Below, piece by piece: positions 24,872-34,181 of a stretch of 64,000 nucleotides of DNA. The notes beneath the pieces were generated by a model. That model ran no database searches, was not told where the DNA came from, and saw only the letters and a list, made by a program, of their open reading frames with translations. The first letter of the stretch is position 1, and each line of letters begins with the position of its first letter. Source of the DNA: Viridibacterium sp035456105 (GTDB lineage: Bacteria > Pseudomonadota > Gammaproteobacteria > Burkholderiales > Rhodocyclaceae); assembly GCA_035456105.1 (NCBI GenBank), contig DATIDV010000005.1, forward strand, positions 37,755 to 101,754. The letters run 5' to 3'. Made by a program: the position numbers and the translations under genes.

Positions 24872-27214
24872 ATGAAAAGGCTTTACCTGTTTCTGGTACT
24901 GGCATTCCTGGCCGGTTGTGCCGGGCTCATGCACGAGAATTTCGAAGACTTGTTTGGCAAGCCGAATCCGCAGCGCTTTGACGTGCCCACAATGCCGCAA
25001 GGAGGCATGTCGTACCGCAACGACGTGCAGCCGATTCTGGACAAGCGTTGCGTCGTTTGCCATGCCTGCTACGACGCGCCCTGCCAGCTCAAGCTGACGG
25101 CCTGGGAGGGCGCAGCGCGCGGTGTTACCCCGGGTTTGATATACGACGGGGAGCGCCTCCTGGAAGGCGATCTGACGCGCCTGTTTCTCGATGCGGACAA
25201 GCCCTCGGAGTGGCGCAAACGCGGCTTTTTCCCGGTACTCAACGAATACGGCGTCAATCCTGTCGCTGAACAACACGCGAGTCTGCTGGCGCGCAGTATC
25301 GAGCTCAAGGACAAGCACCCGGTCGCGCCTGACTCCCTGCTGCCGGCCAGCGTCGATACTTCTCTGGATCGCGTTCAGCAATGCACGCCGGTCGAGGGCT
25401 ACACCGACTATGCCAAACGCAATCCGGATTGGGGCATGCCATTTGGCCTGCCAGGTCTGACAGCGGAAGAGTCCGGCATGATCCGGCGCTGGCTGCGTGT
25501 CGGCGCACCGTATGAAGGTCCGCAGCAGCCCACCCCGCTGGCGCAGCAGCAGATTGCACTGTGGGAGAAGTTTCTCAACGGCGCTTCGCTGCGCGAGCAA
25601 CTGGTCAGCCGCTACATCTACGAACACTTGTTCCTGAATCACATCTACTTCGGCGACATCGGTCGGCCGCAGTTTTTCGTGCTGGTTCGTTCCAGCACGC
25701 CGCCCGGCGAGAAGCTACATGAGATCGTCTCGCGCCGCCCGTTCGATGATCCAGGCGTGGCGCGCGTCTACTATCGCTTCCGGCCGGAGGCGGAGACCAT
25801 TGTGGCCAAGTCGCACATGCCGTATGCATTGACGCCGGAGCGCATGGCGCGCTGGAAAGAACTCTTTTTTGCTACGAACTATCCGGTAAACAAGCTGCCG
25901 ACGTACAAGACGGAGGAGACGGCCAACCCGTTTGGCACCTTCCAGGCCCTGCCGGAGAAAGCGCGTTACCGTTTCTTGCTGGACGAAGCACAGTCGACGG
26001 TGATGGGTTTCATCAAGGGGCCGGTGTGCCGCGGGCAGACGGCGCTGAACGTGATCAACGATCACTTCTGGATTTTCTTCCAGGACCCCGAGCTCATGAG
26101 CGAGGAAGACGCCAGCTTCCTGCAGCGCGAGAGCCGCGATCTGGTGCTGCCGTCGGGGCAGGACAACTCGCGGATCGTCGGGCCTTGGCTGCGCTATTCG
26201 AACCACGAAGAGGGTTTCATGGAGGCGAAGTCGGCCTACCTGGAAAAGCGCTTCGATACGCCGGACAAGGTGAGCCTGAATCTGGTCTGGGATGGTGACG
26301 GGCGCAACCCCAACGCCGGCCTGACCATTTACCGCCATTTCGACAGCGCCAGCGTGCTCAAGGGGCTGCAGGGTGAGGTGCCGAAGACTGCATGGATTCT
26401 GGGCTACTCATTGCTGGAGCGCATTCACTACCTGCTGGTCGCAGGTTACGACGTGTATGGCAACCTCGGGCACCAGCTCAACACACGGCTCTACATGGAC
26501 TTCCTGCGCATGGAAGGCGAGTTCAATTTCATCGCCCTCCTGCCGCGCGCCAGCCGTGTTGGCGTGCGTGACGCCTGGTATCGCGAAACCAGCTCCGACG
26601 TGAAGGATTATGTCTATGGCAAGTATGCGCACTTCAATCGTGAGACAGGCATTCAGTATCCAGCGGATCGTGCACCCGCCCCGGCCCTGATGGAGATGCT
26701 CAAGCAGCGCCTCGCGCCAGTGGCGCAGCACGAGTACGACGTCGACATGCTCGACGATGCAGAGCTGAAACGTGTCCTGCACGAACTGGCCGAGGTGCGT
26801 GGCGTCCCGCTGGCGTGGATGCCGGAAGCGGCCATCCTGCGTGTCGAGAGCTCGGGCCAGCAGGAGCGTACATTCACCCTGCTGCGCAATACCGGGCATA
26901 CCCACATCACCTACCTGCTGCGCGAGAACAAGACCATCACGCCGGGCGAGAACAGCATGGATGTGCTTTCCGGTATCGCCACGGCCTATCCGAATGCGTT
27001 CTATCGCGTCCAGCGCAATGAGCTGCCGGCCTTTACGGCCGCCGTGCGTAACCTCGGCTCAGCCAGCGATTACGCAGAACTGATGGACCACTTTGGCGTG
27101 CGTCGCACCAGCCCGCATTTCTGGGCGTTGAGTGATGCGGTCAACAGCGAGTACATCAAGAGCCGACCGATCGAGGGGGGCTGGCTGGATTACAACCGGC
27201 TGGAGAATAGATAG
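24872..27214 (+). CDS. cti: Fatty acid cis/trans isomerase (periplasmic cytochrome-type lipoprotein)
   Basis: A 780-residue protein matching Cti, which converts cis to trans double bonds in membrane phospholipid acyl chains and so stiffens the membrane under solvent or heat stress. The signal segment has lipobox LAGC (Cys16), pointing to a lipid-anchored periplasmic protein. The haem motif CVVCH is at residues 60-64, within RCVVCHACYDAPCQL, a segment characteristic of Cti. Length matches known enzymes (about 760-780). ATG 24872 begins MKRLYLF; ATG 24857 in frame adds five residues. It lies just upstream of a phospholipase-D-type gene on the same strand, giving an envelope-lipid pairing. Confidence 0.93.
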   Translation: MKRLYLFLVLAFLAGCAGLMHENFEDLFGKPNPQRFDVPTMPQGGMSYRNDVQPILDKRCVVCHACYDAPCQLKLTAWEGAARGVTPGLIYDGERLLEGDLTRLFLDADKPSEWRKRGFFPVLNEYGVNPVAEQHASLLARSIELKDKHPVAPDSLLPASVDTSLDRVQQCTPVEGYTDYAKRNPDWGMPFGLPGLTAEESGMIRRWLRVGAPYEGPQQPTPLAQQQIALWEKFLNGASLREQLVSRYIYEHLFLNHIYFGDIGRPQFFVLVRSSTPPGEKLHEIVSRRPFDDPGVARVYYRFRPEAETIVAKSHMPYALTPERMARWKELFFATNYPVNKLPTYKTEETANPFGTFQALPEKARYRFLLDEAQSTVMGFIKGPVCRGQTALNVINDHFWIFFQDPELMSEEDASFLQRESRDLVLPSGQDNSRIVGPWLRYSNHEEGFMEAKSAYLEKRFDTPDKVSLNLVWDGDGRNPNAGLTIYRHFDSASVLKGLQGEVPKTAWILGYSLLERIHYLLVAGYDVYGNLGHQLNTRLYMDFLRMEGEFNFIALLPRASRVGVRDAWYRETSSDVKDYVYGKYAHFNRETGIQYPADRAPAPALMEMLKQRLAPVAQHEYDVDMLDDAELKRVLHELAEVRGVPLAWMPEAAILRVESSGQQERTFTLLRNTGHTHITYLLRENKTITPGENSMDVLSGIATAYPNAFYRVQRNELPAFTAAVRNLGSASDYAELMDHFGVRRTSPHFWALSDAVNSEYIKSRPIEGGWLDYNRLENR

Positions 27215-27311
27215 CGCGTCGGTCTGCCCTTGGCGCAGCTGCGCAGGACCGCCTCCATCGGGTCCTGCCGGCTTTTGCTGAGGGCATTCGACGTTCTCCG
27301 GGAGCGGCCGC

Positions 27312-28943
27312 ATGGCGATGGGTATCACTCGAATTACTCGAATTACTCGAATTACGAAGCTGTTGATCTCCGTGAGCTGCGCAGGTCTGCTGGCGGCGTG
27401 TGTGGGACTGCCGCCCCGCGACTCACTGCCCGTTTCGTATCCCGGGCTGTCACCCGCTGTGGTCGATGCGTCTGCAACGCGTCTCGGGCGTGCATTTGCC
27501 CCCGGGCTGGCGGCTCATGCCGGACGCAGCGGCATCTATGGTCTGGCGGACGCCAGCGAGGCGTTCGCAGCGCGTGCCGTGCTGGCCGAGGCTGCCGACA
27601 AGACACTCGATGTCCAGTACTACATCTGGCGCGGTGACCATACGGGCTATCTGCTGTTTGAAGCCATCTGGCAGGCAGCGGAACGCGGTGTGAGCGTACG
27701 CCTTCTGCTGGATGACACCAATACCGCTGGGCTCGACGACACCTTGCGGGCGCTCGATGCACACCCGAACATCAGCGTGCGCCTGTACAACCCGATGACC
27801 CTGCGCAGTGCACGTCTGCTCAATTTCGTGACGGACTTTTCGCGGCTCAATCACCGCATGCATAACAAGTCCTTCACTGCCGACAACCAGGCCACGATTG
27901 TTGGCGGACGCAATATCGGTGACGAGTATTTCGGAGCCAGCGAGGACGTCGGATTTGAAGATCTCGATGTCATCGCCACCGGGCCTGCCGTGAAGGACGT
28001 GACGGCCTCGTTCGAGGACTACTGGAACAGTGCTTCGGCCTACCCTGCCGCCAGCATCATCGGTCATGAAGACTCGCGCAAGGCGCTGCTGGAGCGCTTC
28101 GCCGAGACCAGGGTCGACGAAGGCGCACAGCAGTTCCTGCAGACCTTGCGCGATACGAAACTGATGCGCGCGCTGTTGGCCGATACCCTGCCGCTATATT
28201 GGGCAGACACGCAGCTGGTGGTGGACGATCCCGCGAAAACGCTGGGCCAGCTCGACGCCGTGGAGGACCGCGAGCGCCTCATGCTGGGCCGCCTCATGGC
28301 GGCCATTCATTTGCCGGCGCAATCATTCGATCTTGTTACGCCGTATTTCGTACCCGGCGATCAAGGCGCGGAGGCCCTCACGGCGCTGGCGCGCAACAAG
28401 GTGCGTGTACGTGTGCTGACCAATTCTCTGGCCAGCTCCGACGTGACTGCCGTGCACGCGGGCTATGCCGAATATCGCAAGGTTCTGCTGCAGGCCGGCG
28501 TGGAACTCTACGAACTCAAGCGTCAGCGTCCGCTCAAGCCTGCAGGCAAAGCGGATGAGCGGAGCAAGGACAGCGAGCCCGAGGCAAGACGCAAGACGCT
28601 GCGCGGCAGCTCATTGGCCAGCCTGCATGCCAAGACCTTCGCCATGGATGGCAAACGCATATTCGTCGGCTCCTTCAACTTCGACCAACGCTCTGCCTGG
28701 CTCAACACCGAGATGGGCTTGGTGATCGACAATACCGAGTTCGCCGGCCGCCTTTCGGAATGGTTCGACAAGGAATTGCCGGGCAGGGCCTATCACGTAG
28801 TACTGCAGGAGGACGGCTCGCTGTGCTGGATCGAGCAGACGCCGCAGGGGGAAGTGCGTCACGATACCGAGCCGGGCTCGGGCCCCATGCTGCGTGGCTG
28901 GGTGGGTTTCCTGTCCATACTCCCGATCGAGTGGATGCTCTGA
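27312..28943 (+). CDS. Phospholipase D / cardiolipin synthase-like (ClsC-type) lipoprotein
   Basis: A 543-residue envelope protein with two PLD-type HKD motifs: HNKSFTADNQATIVGGRN and HAKTFAMDGKRIFVGSFN. A phosphatidyl-transfer or phospholipase activity is therefore expected. The order and the C-terminal SILPIEWML ending resemble the ClsC (YmdC) subfamily. The N-terminal signal segment ends with lipobox LLAAC. Its n-region is encoded by a tandem nine-base repeat (27324-27356) giving ITR-ITR-ITR, an unusual positively charged repeat. It follows cti by 97 bases; no MdoC/YmdB partner was found nearby. Confidence 0.87.
   Translation: MAMGITRITRITRITKLLISVSCAGLLAACVGLPPRDSLPVSYPGLSPAVVDASATRLGRAFAPGLAAHAGRSGIYGLADASEAFAARAVLAEAADKTLDVQYYIWRGDHTGYLLFEAIWQAAERGVSVRLLLDDTNTAGLDDTLRALDAHPNISVRLYNPMTLRSARLLNFVTDFSRLNHRMHNKSFTADNQATIVGGRNIGDEYFGASEDVGFEDLDVIATGPAVKDVTASFEDYWNSASAYPAASIIGHEDSRKALLERFAETRVDEGAQQFLQTLRDTKLMRALLADTLPLYWADTQLVVDDPAKTLGQLDAVEDRERLMLGRLMAAIHLPAQSFDLVTPYFVPGDQGAEALTALARNKVRVRVLTNSLASSDVTAVHAGYAEYRKVLLQAGVELYELKRQRPLKPAGKADERSKDSEPEARRKTLRGSSLASLHAKTFAMDGKRIFVGSFNFDQRSAWLNTEMGLVIDNTEFAGRLSEWFDKELPGRAYHVVLQEDGSLCWIEQTPQGEVRHDTEPGSGPMLRGWVGFLSILPIEWML
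27324..27356 (+). repeat. In-frame nine-base tandem repeat in a signal-peptide coding region
   Basis: Units ATCACTCGA, ATTACTCGA, ATTACTCGA and a partial ATTACG follow each other at 27324-27356. Each unit encodes Ile-Thr-Arg, so copy-number change would lengthen or shorten the signal peptide n-region without a frameshift. Confidence 0.85.
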
Positions 28944-29060
28944 GAGCCCGTCACAAAACGGGCTGCGCACGCGGCTGGCGTTGTTGGCTCGCTCGCCGTG
29001 CATAAGCTCCGCGCGAGCCGCCTAGCCAGCCACGCGCTCGCTCCGTTTTGTGACGGACTC
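28944..29060. repeat. 117-base long inverted-repeat element
   Basis: GAGCCCGTCACAAAACGG (28944-28961) pairs with CCGTTTTGTGACGGACTC (29043-29060), 17 of 18 matching. Inside, GCGCACGCGGCTGGC pairs with GCCAGCCACGCGC, so the whole unit can fold as a long imperfect hairpin. It sits directly after the phospholipase-D gene and may be a non-autonomous mobile element or a terminator. Confidence 0.75.
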
Positions 29061-29093
29061 CAAGAACGCGGGGGAAATGCCACTCATAAGTTG

Positions 29094-29184
29094 GGGAGGT
29101 TCCGCCAGCCGCCCGGAGGCGGCATTACGCAACGCACGTTTCGGCCCAGACCCGGCGGAACCGCCGGAGGCGTTCCGCCCTACA
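29094..29184. repeat. Interspersed GGTTCCGCC-type repeat, copy 1
   Basis: This stretch, read in reverse complement, matches 41134-41232 over most of its length: shared blocks are GTTCCGCCGGG, ACGTTGCGT-like CGTGCGTTGCGT, GCCGCCTC and CGGCGGCTGGCGGAACCTCC. Its ends form an inverted repeat around GGCGGAAC. It overlaps the last few codons of the HD-GYP gene at 29180. Confidence 0.7.
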
Positions 29185-32101
29185 CCTGGCTCTGGCGCAG
29201 CAGTTCCTCGATGTTGACCTTGTCGATCTGCGTGGGCAGCAGGAATTGCTCGGCATATTGGCGATAGGTGCCCGAGCGCAGGAATAGCTCGAACAGATCG
29301 GCGTCCAGGTGCTGTTCGCTGACCATGCGCGCCATGATGGTCAGTGATTCGGACAGGGTCTTCGGCAGCTTGTAGGGGCGGTCGGCGGCAGTGAGCGCTT
29401 CAAACACGTCAGCAATGGCCATGATGCGCGCCGGTACGCTCATCTCGTCACGGCGCAGCCCCTTCGGATAGCCGCGCCCGTCCATGCGTTCGTGGTGGCC
29501 GCCGGCAATTTCCGGCACGCTGCGCAAATGACGCGGAAATGGCAGATGCTCGAGCATGACAATGGTCTGCACGATGTGGTCGTTGATGATGAAGCGCTCT
29601 TCCTCGGTCAGCGTGCCGCGACTGATTGACAGGTTGTAGATCTCGCCGTGGTTGAATTTGTACTTTGGCACCTTGATATGGAAGCGCGGGTCCTTGTCGG
29701 TCGCGGACAGCTCGTCGGGTTGGCGCGCAACGAGATGTTCGGGCTTGTCGGCCAGTAGCGTCTCGGCATGTGGCAAGGGCTGCGGGGGTACGCCCTGCAG
29801 CAGGCGGGCCTCTTCGCGTGACAGGCCCAGCCTGTCATCCAGCGTGCGCATCCACGGGCGTTGTGCGATCTTCTTCAGGCGCTCGATTTTCGCCGGATCA
29901 AGATACTCGCCGCCCACATTGCACTCGGCGACGAAGGCAAAATCCGCATCCAGTGCCTGCCATTTTGTCTGCAGCTCAGCCCAGGCTTCCTGGTCCGGCA
30001 TGCCTTGCGCGCGATTGCGCCAATAGACAATTTCGGCGTCGCGCTTGATCACTTCGAAGCGCGTACGGATCTCGTGGATGCGGTTGTAGATGCTCTCCAG
30101 CTTGGTGGCCTTGTCGACCACATATTCCGGTGTCGTGACCTTGCCGCAGTCGTGCAGCCAGGCACTGACATGTACGGCCTCCCATTGGTCCTCATTGAGC
30201 GAGAAGTCGCGGAACGGCCCTTCGCGGGCGTCCTCGGCGGCGTGGACCAGCATCTTGGTGAGCGTAGGCACGCGCTGGCAATGGCCGCCGGTGTAAGGGC
30301 TCTTGGCGTCAATGGCGCCCGCCATGAGCTGGATCAGCGCTTGGAGCAGATTCTGCTGACTGTCAACGAGATGGCGCGTTTCAATCGCCACCGCCGCGGT
30401 GGACGACAGTGCCTCGATGAAGGCCAGCTGCGGATTGCGCGTACCGTTCTGCATCGCGCTGAGAGGTTGCGGCAGCTCCAGCACGATCGCGCCGACGAAC
30501 TCCTTGCCCAGCGTCTCGAGGGCGACGGCGACCAGTTCGGCGCTGCCCGTTTCAGCCGCGCCGATGACGCTGGTGCGTGTCGCGATCAGTTGCGTCGCCG
30601 GGTGTGCCGGGTGACTGGCCGGCGTCAGTGTCTCCGGATGTTCGGCATGGGCGTTGGCAGAGCGTTGCAGCTGTGAGCGCACCAGCATGTTCCGGTCGGG
30701 ATCGTAGAGGTAGAGCGCACCGGAGCGCGCTTGTGTCGTGGCAGTCACGTCGTGCAACACGACTTCCAGCAGACGCTCCAGACTGGTCTCGGAGCTCAGT
30801 GCGGCACTCACCCCGAGGAAGCGCGCAATCGTCGATTTCATCTGGATGGTCGCCGTCGCCAGCTGGTCGACCTCGGCAATGCGCGAGCGCCGCACATTGC
30901 TGCTGGAGAAATCAAAGGCGGCGACCGAACGTGTGTCGTCGGCGAGAAAGCGCAGGGGTCGGGCAATCTTCTGTGTCAGCCAGTAGCCGGCAGGCGCGGC
31001 GGCGATGATCAACAGCAGCGTGAGCAACAGCTGGCGTTGCAGCAGGCCGCGCGCCTCATGGAACAGTTCTGTATGTGGCACGGCCATCAGCAGGCGCAAT
31101 GGCTGGCCCTGTGCGCGCCAGGCAATGGGTATGGAGACCAGTTCCCAGTCCTCGCCCTGCAGCGAGCGATGCAGGCGCTGGATGCCCTGCGTGGGCAGTT
31201 CGGCCGCAGCGATCAGCGCCGGGACCTCGGTGACGTTGACCTTCTGCGCGAGCGCCTTGCCACTTTCGTCAAAGAGCATGCTGCCGCTGCCCTTGTCGCT
31301 GGTTAAAACCCGGTTGTCGCTATCAATGATCACCACACGTGTGCCCGGAGTGACACGCAGGGCGGCGATCTCGTGCGTCAGGCTTTCAAGGGTGACATCC
31401 AGTCCCACCACGACGCCGGGCACGTCCGAGCGGCGGGCCAGCGTGGTGCCCACCGAGCGCGTGGTGAAGAACACGTAGGGCTCGACCATCACGGATTCGG
31501 CAGAGGCCATGGCGCGCGTATACCAGGGGCGCGTGCGCGGGTCGTAGACGTAGTCGCCGCGCGAGTCCTGTTTGAGCAGCTGCCCGCTCTTGTCGTAGTA
31601 ACGAAATTCTCCGCTGTTCTTGCCGTTGGCCTGGCGGGTCTGTAATTGGACCAGCAGATCGGCTTGCGGGGGGGCGCGGAAAGCCTCTCGGGTTGCCGGA
31701 TTGCGCAAGGGGCGAAAGAGTATGAATTCGCCGTCGGGATAGCCTGCGTAGACGGCATCGAGCAAGGGGTTGGAGGCTTCCGCCGAGCGTACGACGGACA
31801 GGGCGGCCAGACGCTGCTCGCGCGTTTTGGCAAGTACCAGGTCATGGTGTACAAGCAGGTCTATCTGGTTTTCGGCGGGCAGCAGGATGCTGTCGACGCG
31901 GCTGCGCAAAACCCGCGAAACATGCGTTATGGATTCATCGACAGACGATAGCAGCACCTTGCGTGCGCCGTTATAGGCATGCCAGGCCAGTACCGAGGCA
32001 ACCACCAGCAGCAGTGTGACGGTGCCCGCCGAGGTGATGACGTGGAGCGGAATCTTCCAGCGCGTGTCTCGCGTTTCTGGAAATTTCTGTGGGGATACCA
32101 T
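29180..32101 (-). CDS. Membrane-anchored sensor HD-GYP protein (c-di-GMP phosphodiesterase candidate)
   Basis: A 973-residue inner-membrane protein: TM1 about 20-40, a large periplasmic CACHE-like sensor to about 350 (DPRTRPWYTRA, GVVVGLDVTLESL), TM2 about 356-376, HAMP-like linker, a GAF region about 435-575, then HD-GYP to the end. Catalytic marks are GGHCQR, HDCGKVTTPEYVVDKATKLE (His650-Asp651) and GGHHERMDGRGYPKGL. About 160 residues lie between the HD segment and the next helix pair, a large insertion compared with RpfG-type proteins. ATG 32101 has GGAGG five bases upstream; a GTG at 32116 is in frame. It probably cleaves c-di-GMP in response to a periplasmic ligand. Confidence 0.87.
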   Translation of the reverse strand: MVSPQKFPETRDTRWKIPLHVITSAGTVTLLLVVASVLAWHAYNGARKVLLSSVDESITHVSRVLRSRVDSILLPAENQIDLLVHHDLVLAKTREQRLAALSVVRSAEASNPLLDAVYAGYPDGEFILFRPLRNPATREAFRAPPQADLLVQLQTRQANGKNSGEFRYYDKSGQLLKQDSRGDYVYDPRTRPWYTRAMASAESVMVEPYVFFTTRSVGTTLARRSDVPGVVVGLDVTLESLTHEIAALRVTPGTRVVIIDSDNRVLTSDKGSGSMLFDESGKALAQKVNVTEVPALIAAAELPTQGIQRLHRSLQGEDWELVSIPIAWRAQGQPLRLLMAVPHTELFHEARGLLQRQLLLTLLLIIAAAPAGYWLTQKIARPLRFLADDTRSVAAFDFSSSNVRRSRIAEVDQLATATIQMKSTIARFLGVSAALSSETSLERLLEVVLHDVTATTQARSGALYLYDPDRNMLVRSQLQRSANAHAEHPETLTPASHPAHPATQLIATRTSVIGAAETGSAELVAVALETLGKEFVGAIVLELPQPLSAMQNGTRNPQLAFIEALSSTAAVAIETRHLVDSQQNLLQALIQLMAGAIDAKSPYTGGHCQRVPTLTKMLVHAAEDAREGPFRDFSLNEDQWEAVHVSAWLHDCGKVTTPEYVVDKATKLESIYNRIHEIRTRFEVIKRDAEIVYWRNRAQGMPDQEAWAELQTKWQALDADFAFVAECNVGGEYLDPAKIERLKKIAQRPWMRTLDDRLGLSREEARLLQGVPPQPLPHAETLLADKPEHLVARQPDELSATDKDPRFHIKVPKYKFNHGEIYNLSISRGTLTEEERFIINDHIVQTIVMLEHLPFPRHLRSVPEIAGGHHERMDGRGYPKGLRRDEMSVPARIMAIADVFEALTAADRPYKLPKTLSESLTIMARMVSEQHLDADLFELFLRSGTYRQYAEQFLLPTQIDKVNIEELLRQSQV

Positions 32102-32186
32102 GCAGCCCTCCGGCACGACGTCTGACAGAACGCATTAGAGCATGTGCATGGCGATGGCATCTATCTGACATGCCCCATGGTGTGCA

Positions 32187-32471
32187 TCACTTCTCGTTTG
32201 TTTTTGGCTGCGGGCTGCGTTCTACATGGGAGCGCCGGGCAAGGCGCCAGAAGACCAGGGCAACACCAAGGATACGGCTCCATCTGTTGGGCAAGATCGA
32301 CAGCAGGCTGCCGAAAGTGCCCATCCACTGCCTGGTGTCCGGGGCGCCGCCCATGCCGGAAAAGGGTTCGGTGAGCGCCACCCATTCCTGCCGCAGTGCA
32401 AGCCGGTGGCGCTGCGCCTGCAGGCGCAGAGACTGTTTCTGGAATTGCCGAAGACTCTTGTCGTTTTTCAC
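32187..32471 (-). CDS. yqjK: YqjK-like protein
   Basis: A 94-residue basic protein resembling the YqjK family, third gene of the yqjD-yqjE-yqjK set. It has a charged, arginine-rich N-terminal helix (LRQFQKQSLRLQAQRHRLALR) and a central amphipathic or hydrophobic segment (SILPNRWSRILGVALVFWRLARR). Its GTG start (32469-32471) overlaps the yqjE stop by four bases (GTGA), and GGAGA lies just upstream within yqjE. The role is unknown. Identification rests strongly on gene order, since the sequence alone is short. Confidence 0.75.
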   Translation of the reverse strand: MKNDKSLRQFQKQSLRLQAQRHRLALRQEWVALTEPFSGMGGAPDTRQWMGTFGSLLSILPNRWSRILGVALVFWRLARRSHVERSPQPKTNEK

Positions 32472-32884
32472 GAGAGTTTCTCCGTCTGGTTTGCGGCTTT
32501 GCCGGAATGTTCCGGCGTGCCGCCCAGTGCCTGCTCATCGCGCCTGAATTCCGCCACGGTTTCGCTGAAGGGGGGCGGTGCATTGCGCACTCTTCGGATC
32601 AGGCATAAGGCGCTGACCGTGGCCCCGATGACGCAAACCAGGGTCAGGCAGCCTGCGGCGGCGAGCAGATGACCATGCTCCCAGGCCAGCGTCAGGATCA
32701 GCACGCCGGCGAACACGAATCCCAGCGTGGCGAAGGTGAATAGCGCCAGCAACAGGGTCAGATGACCCAGCTGGCGCTCCAGCTCTTCCTGCAATTCCAG
32801 GCTGAGCAGATTCAGACGTGCGCCGACTAGACCGCTGGCACTGGCGGCAATGCGTCGGAAGCGGTCGACGAAGGGCAGGCGCAT
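32468..32884 (-). CDS. yqjE: Phage-holin-family membrane protein YqjE
   Basis: A 138-residue inner-membrane protein of the PF07332/YqjE family. It has an N-terminal amphipathic helix (LVGARLNLLSLELQEELERQ), then two transmembrane helices (about 45-68 and 73-95) and a polar tail. The family name holin refers to fold only; the E. coli protein is a membrane protein in a stationary-phase operon. It sits ten bases after yqjD and overlaps yqjK by four bases. Confidence 0.85.
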   Translation of the reverse strand: MRLPFVDRFRRIAASASGLVGARLNLLSLELQEELERQLGHLTLLLALFTFATLGFVFAGVLILTLAWEHGHLLAAAGCLTLVCVIGATVSALCLIRRVRNAPPPFSETVAEFRRDEQALGGTPEHSGKAANQTEKLS

Positions 32885-32894
32885 CGGCCGCGAC

Positions 32895-33197
32895 CTAGCG
32901 ACGTGCGATCAGCATGCCGATCACGATGCCGACCGCGGCCCCCAGACCCACCGCCTTCCACGGGTTTTCATGCACATAGGTGTCGGTCGCTTTCGCTGCG
33001 GCGCGGGCCTTGGCCACGGCGGCTCGTTCCGCTTCCGTGAGGCTCTTCTTTGCCCGCTCAAGGGCATCAATGATGCGCACCTGCAAGGCCTTCGCCTCCT
33101 CACCGGTTGCGCCGACCGCCGTGGCGATGAGTTGCTCCGTCTCGCGCAGGATGTCCTGCGATTCCTCGATCAGGTCGGAGGTGGTGTCGTTGCTCAT
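32895..33197 (-). CDS. yqjD: DUF883-family membrane-anchored ribosome-binding protein YqjD
   Basis: A 100-residue protein with a helical, acidic/basic alternating region (residues 1-75, coiled-coil-like) and a single C-terminal transmembrane helix (VGLGAAVGIVIGMLIARR), the hallmark of YqjD/ElaB/YgaM. In E. coli YqjD tethers ribosomes to the inner membrane in stationary phase. ATG 33197 follows GGGAGA. It is the first gene of the yqjDEK operon. Confidence 0.9.
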   Translation of the reverse strand: MSNDTTSDLIEESQDILRETEQLIATAVGATGEEAKALQVRIIDALERAKKSLTEAERAAVAKARAAAKATDTYVHENPWKAVGLGAAVGIVIGMLIARR

Positions 33198-33456
33198 GTG
33201 AATCTCCCGTATCTAGCGTGACGGATGGGGCATGCCGTCTCCGCGAATGGCTTGCGCCAGTTACGCACACGGCATGGCGTACGACGCCTCGCGTGCCGCA
33301 TCCGGCTTGAGTGAGGCGTACAACTGCATGGAGCGTGTGAGCCCACGCCTGGTTGGCCAGTGGTCTCACGCGGGGGGCAGCAGTTCAAATAGTAGGCCGC
33401 CCGCAGACGGATGTCATGCGCGGGTTGACCTTGCTGCCCGGGTCGATGTTGCGTCT

Positions 33457-34035
33457 TCAGTGCATGCCGATGCTGGAGACCGCCGCGACGATGGCGCCCG
33501 AGATGACGGAGACGACGAGGACGCAGATCACCAGCACGATCGTGTAGGGCGCGACCTTGTCCTGCGGCACCTTGAGGAGTGTGGGTACGCCGAGATAGAG
33601 CACGTAAACGCCATATAGCGAGGCCAGCAGGCCAAGCGCGGAAAAGGCTGGCAGCAGGCTGAAGATGCCGCCCAGAAAGCCCGGCGTCATGCTGAAAGCA
33701 ATCAGCTTGAAGGCGTTGAACAGATTTTTCTCACCCTGGAAGCTCGGCGCCAGCGCGTCAGCGATGATTGCGATCACGTAGACCGTCACCAGCGACAGGG
33801 CGTAGCCGAGGATCAGGGTGGCGATGCCGGCCACCAGCGGCACGCGCACGGTCACGCCGACCATCGAATAGCCGATCAGCGACATGCCGATGAAACCGGC
33901 AATGGCCGGTATTGCGGCGAGCAGTACCAGATATTCCGTATAGATGGATTTTACCGAGGACGATTCGTTGTCAATCACAGGCCATTCGGTCTTCGGTGAC
34001 AGAAGGATGTTCTTTGCCCGCTCTACGATATTCAT
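33457..34035 (-). CDS. Yip1-domain membrane protein
   Basis: A 192-residue inner-membrane protein with five hydrophobic helices and the Yip1 opening NIVERAKNILLSPKTEWPVI, seen in many bacterial Yip1 proteins. Members are found near envelope genes, but function is unknown. ATG 34035 has GGGAGA upstream; a longer frame reaches 34227 but its extra residues lack similarity. It lies between yqjDEK and the YhgE gene, all on the same strand, suggesting a wider envelope-stress neighbourhood. Confidence 0.83.
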   Translation of the reverse strand: MNIVERAKNILLSPKTEWPVIDNESSSVKSIYTEYLVLLAAIPAIAGFIGMSLIGYSMVGVTVRVPLVAGIATLILGYALSLVTVYVIAIIADALAPSFQGEKNLFNAFKLIAFSMTPGFLGGIFSLLPAFSALGLLASLYGVYVLYLGVPTLLKVPQDKVAPYTIVLVICVLVVSVISGAIVAAVSSIGMH

Positions 34036-34181
34036 GACGTTCTCCCTGAAGAATATTGTCAATGCCGCACGCATGGCCGGGTGTCCGCCCGCGCCAGAGT
34101 CAGCCGAGATCATCCTCCGCTGCTTGCCAATAGCATCATAGCCCGGCTGGCATGGCAGGAGTCCAATGCCAGTCGGGTTCT

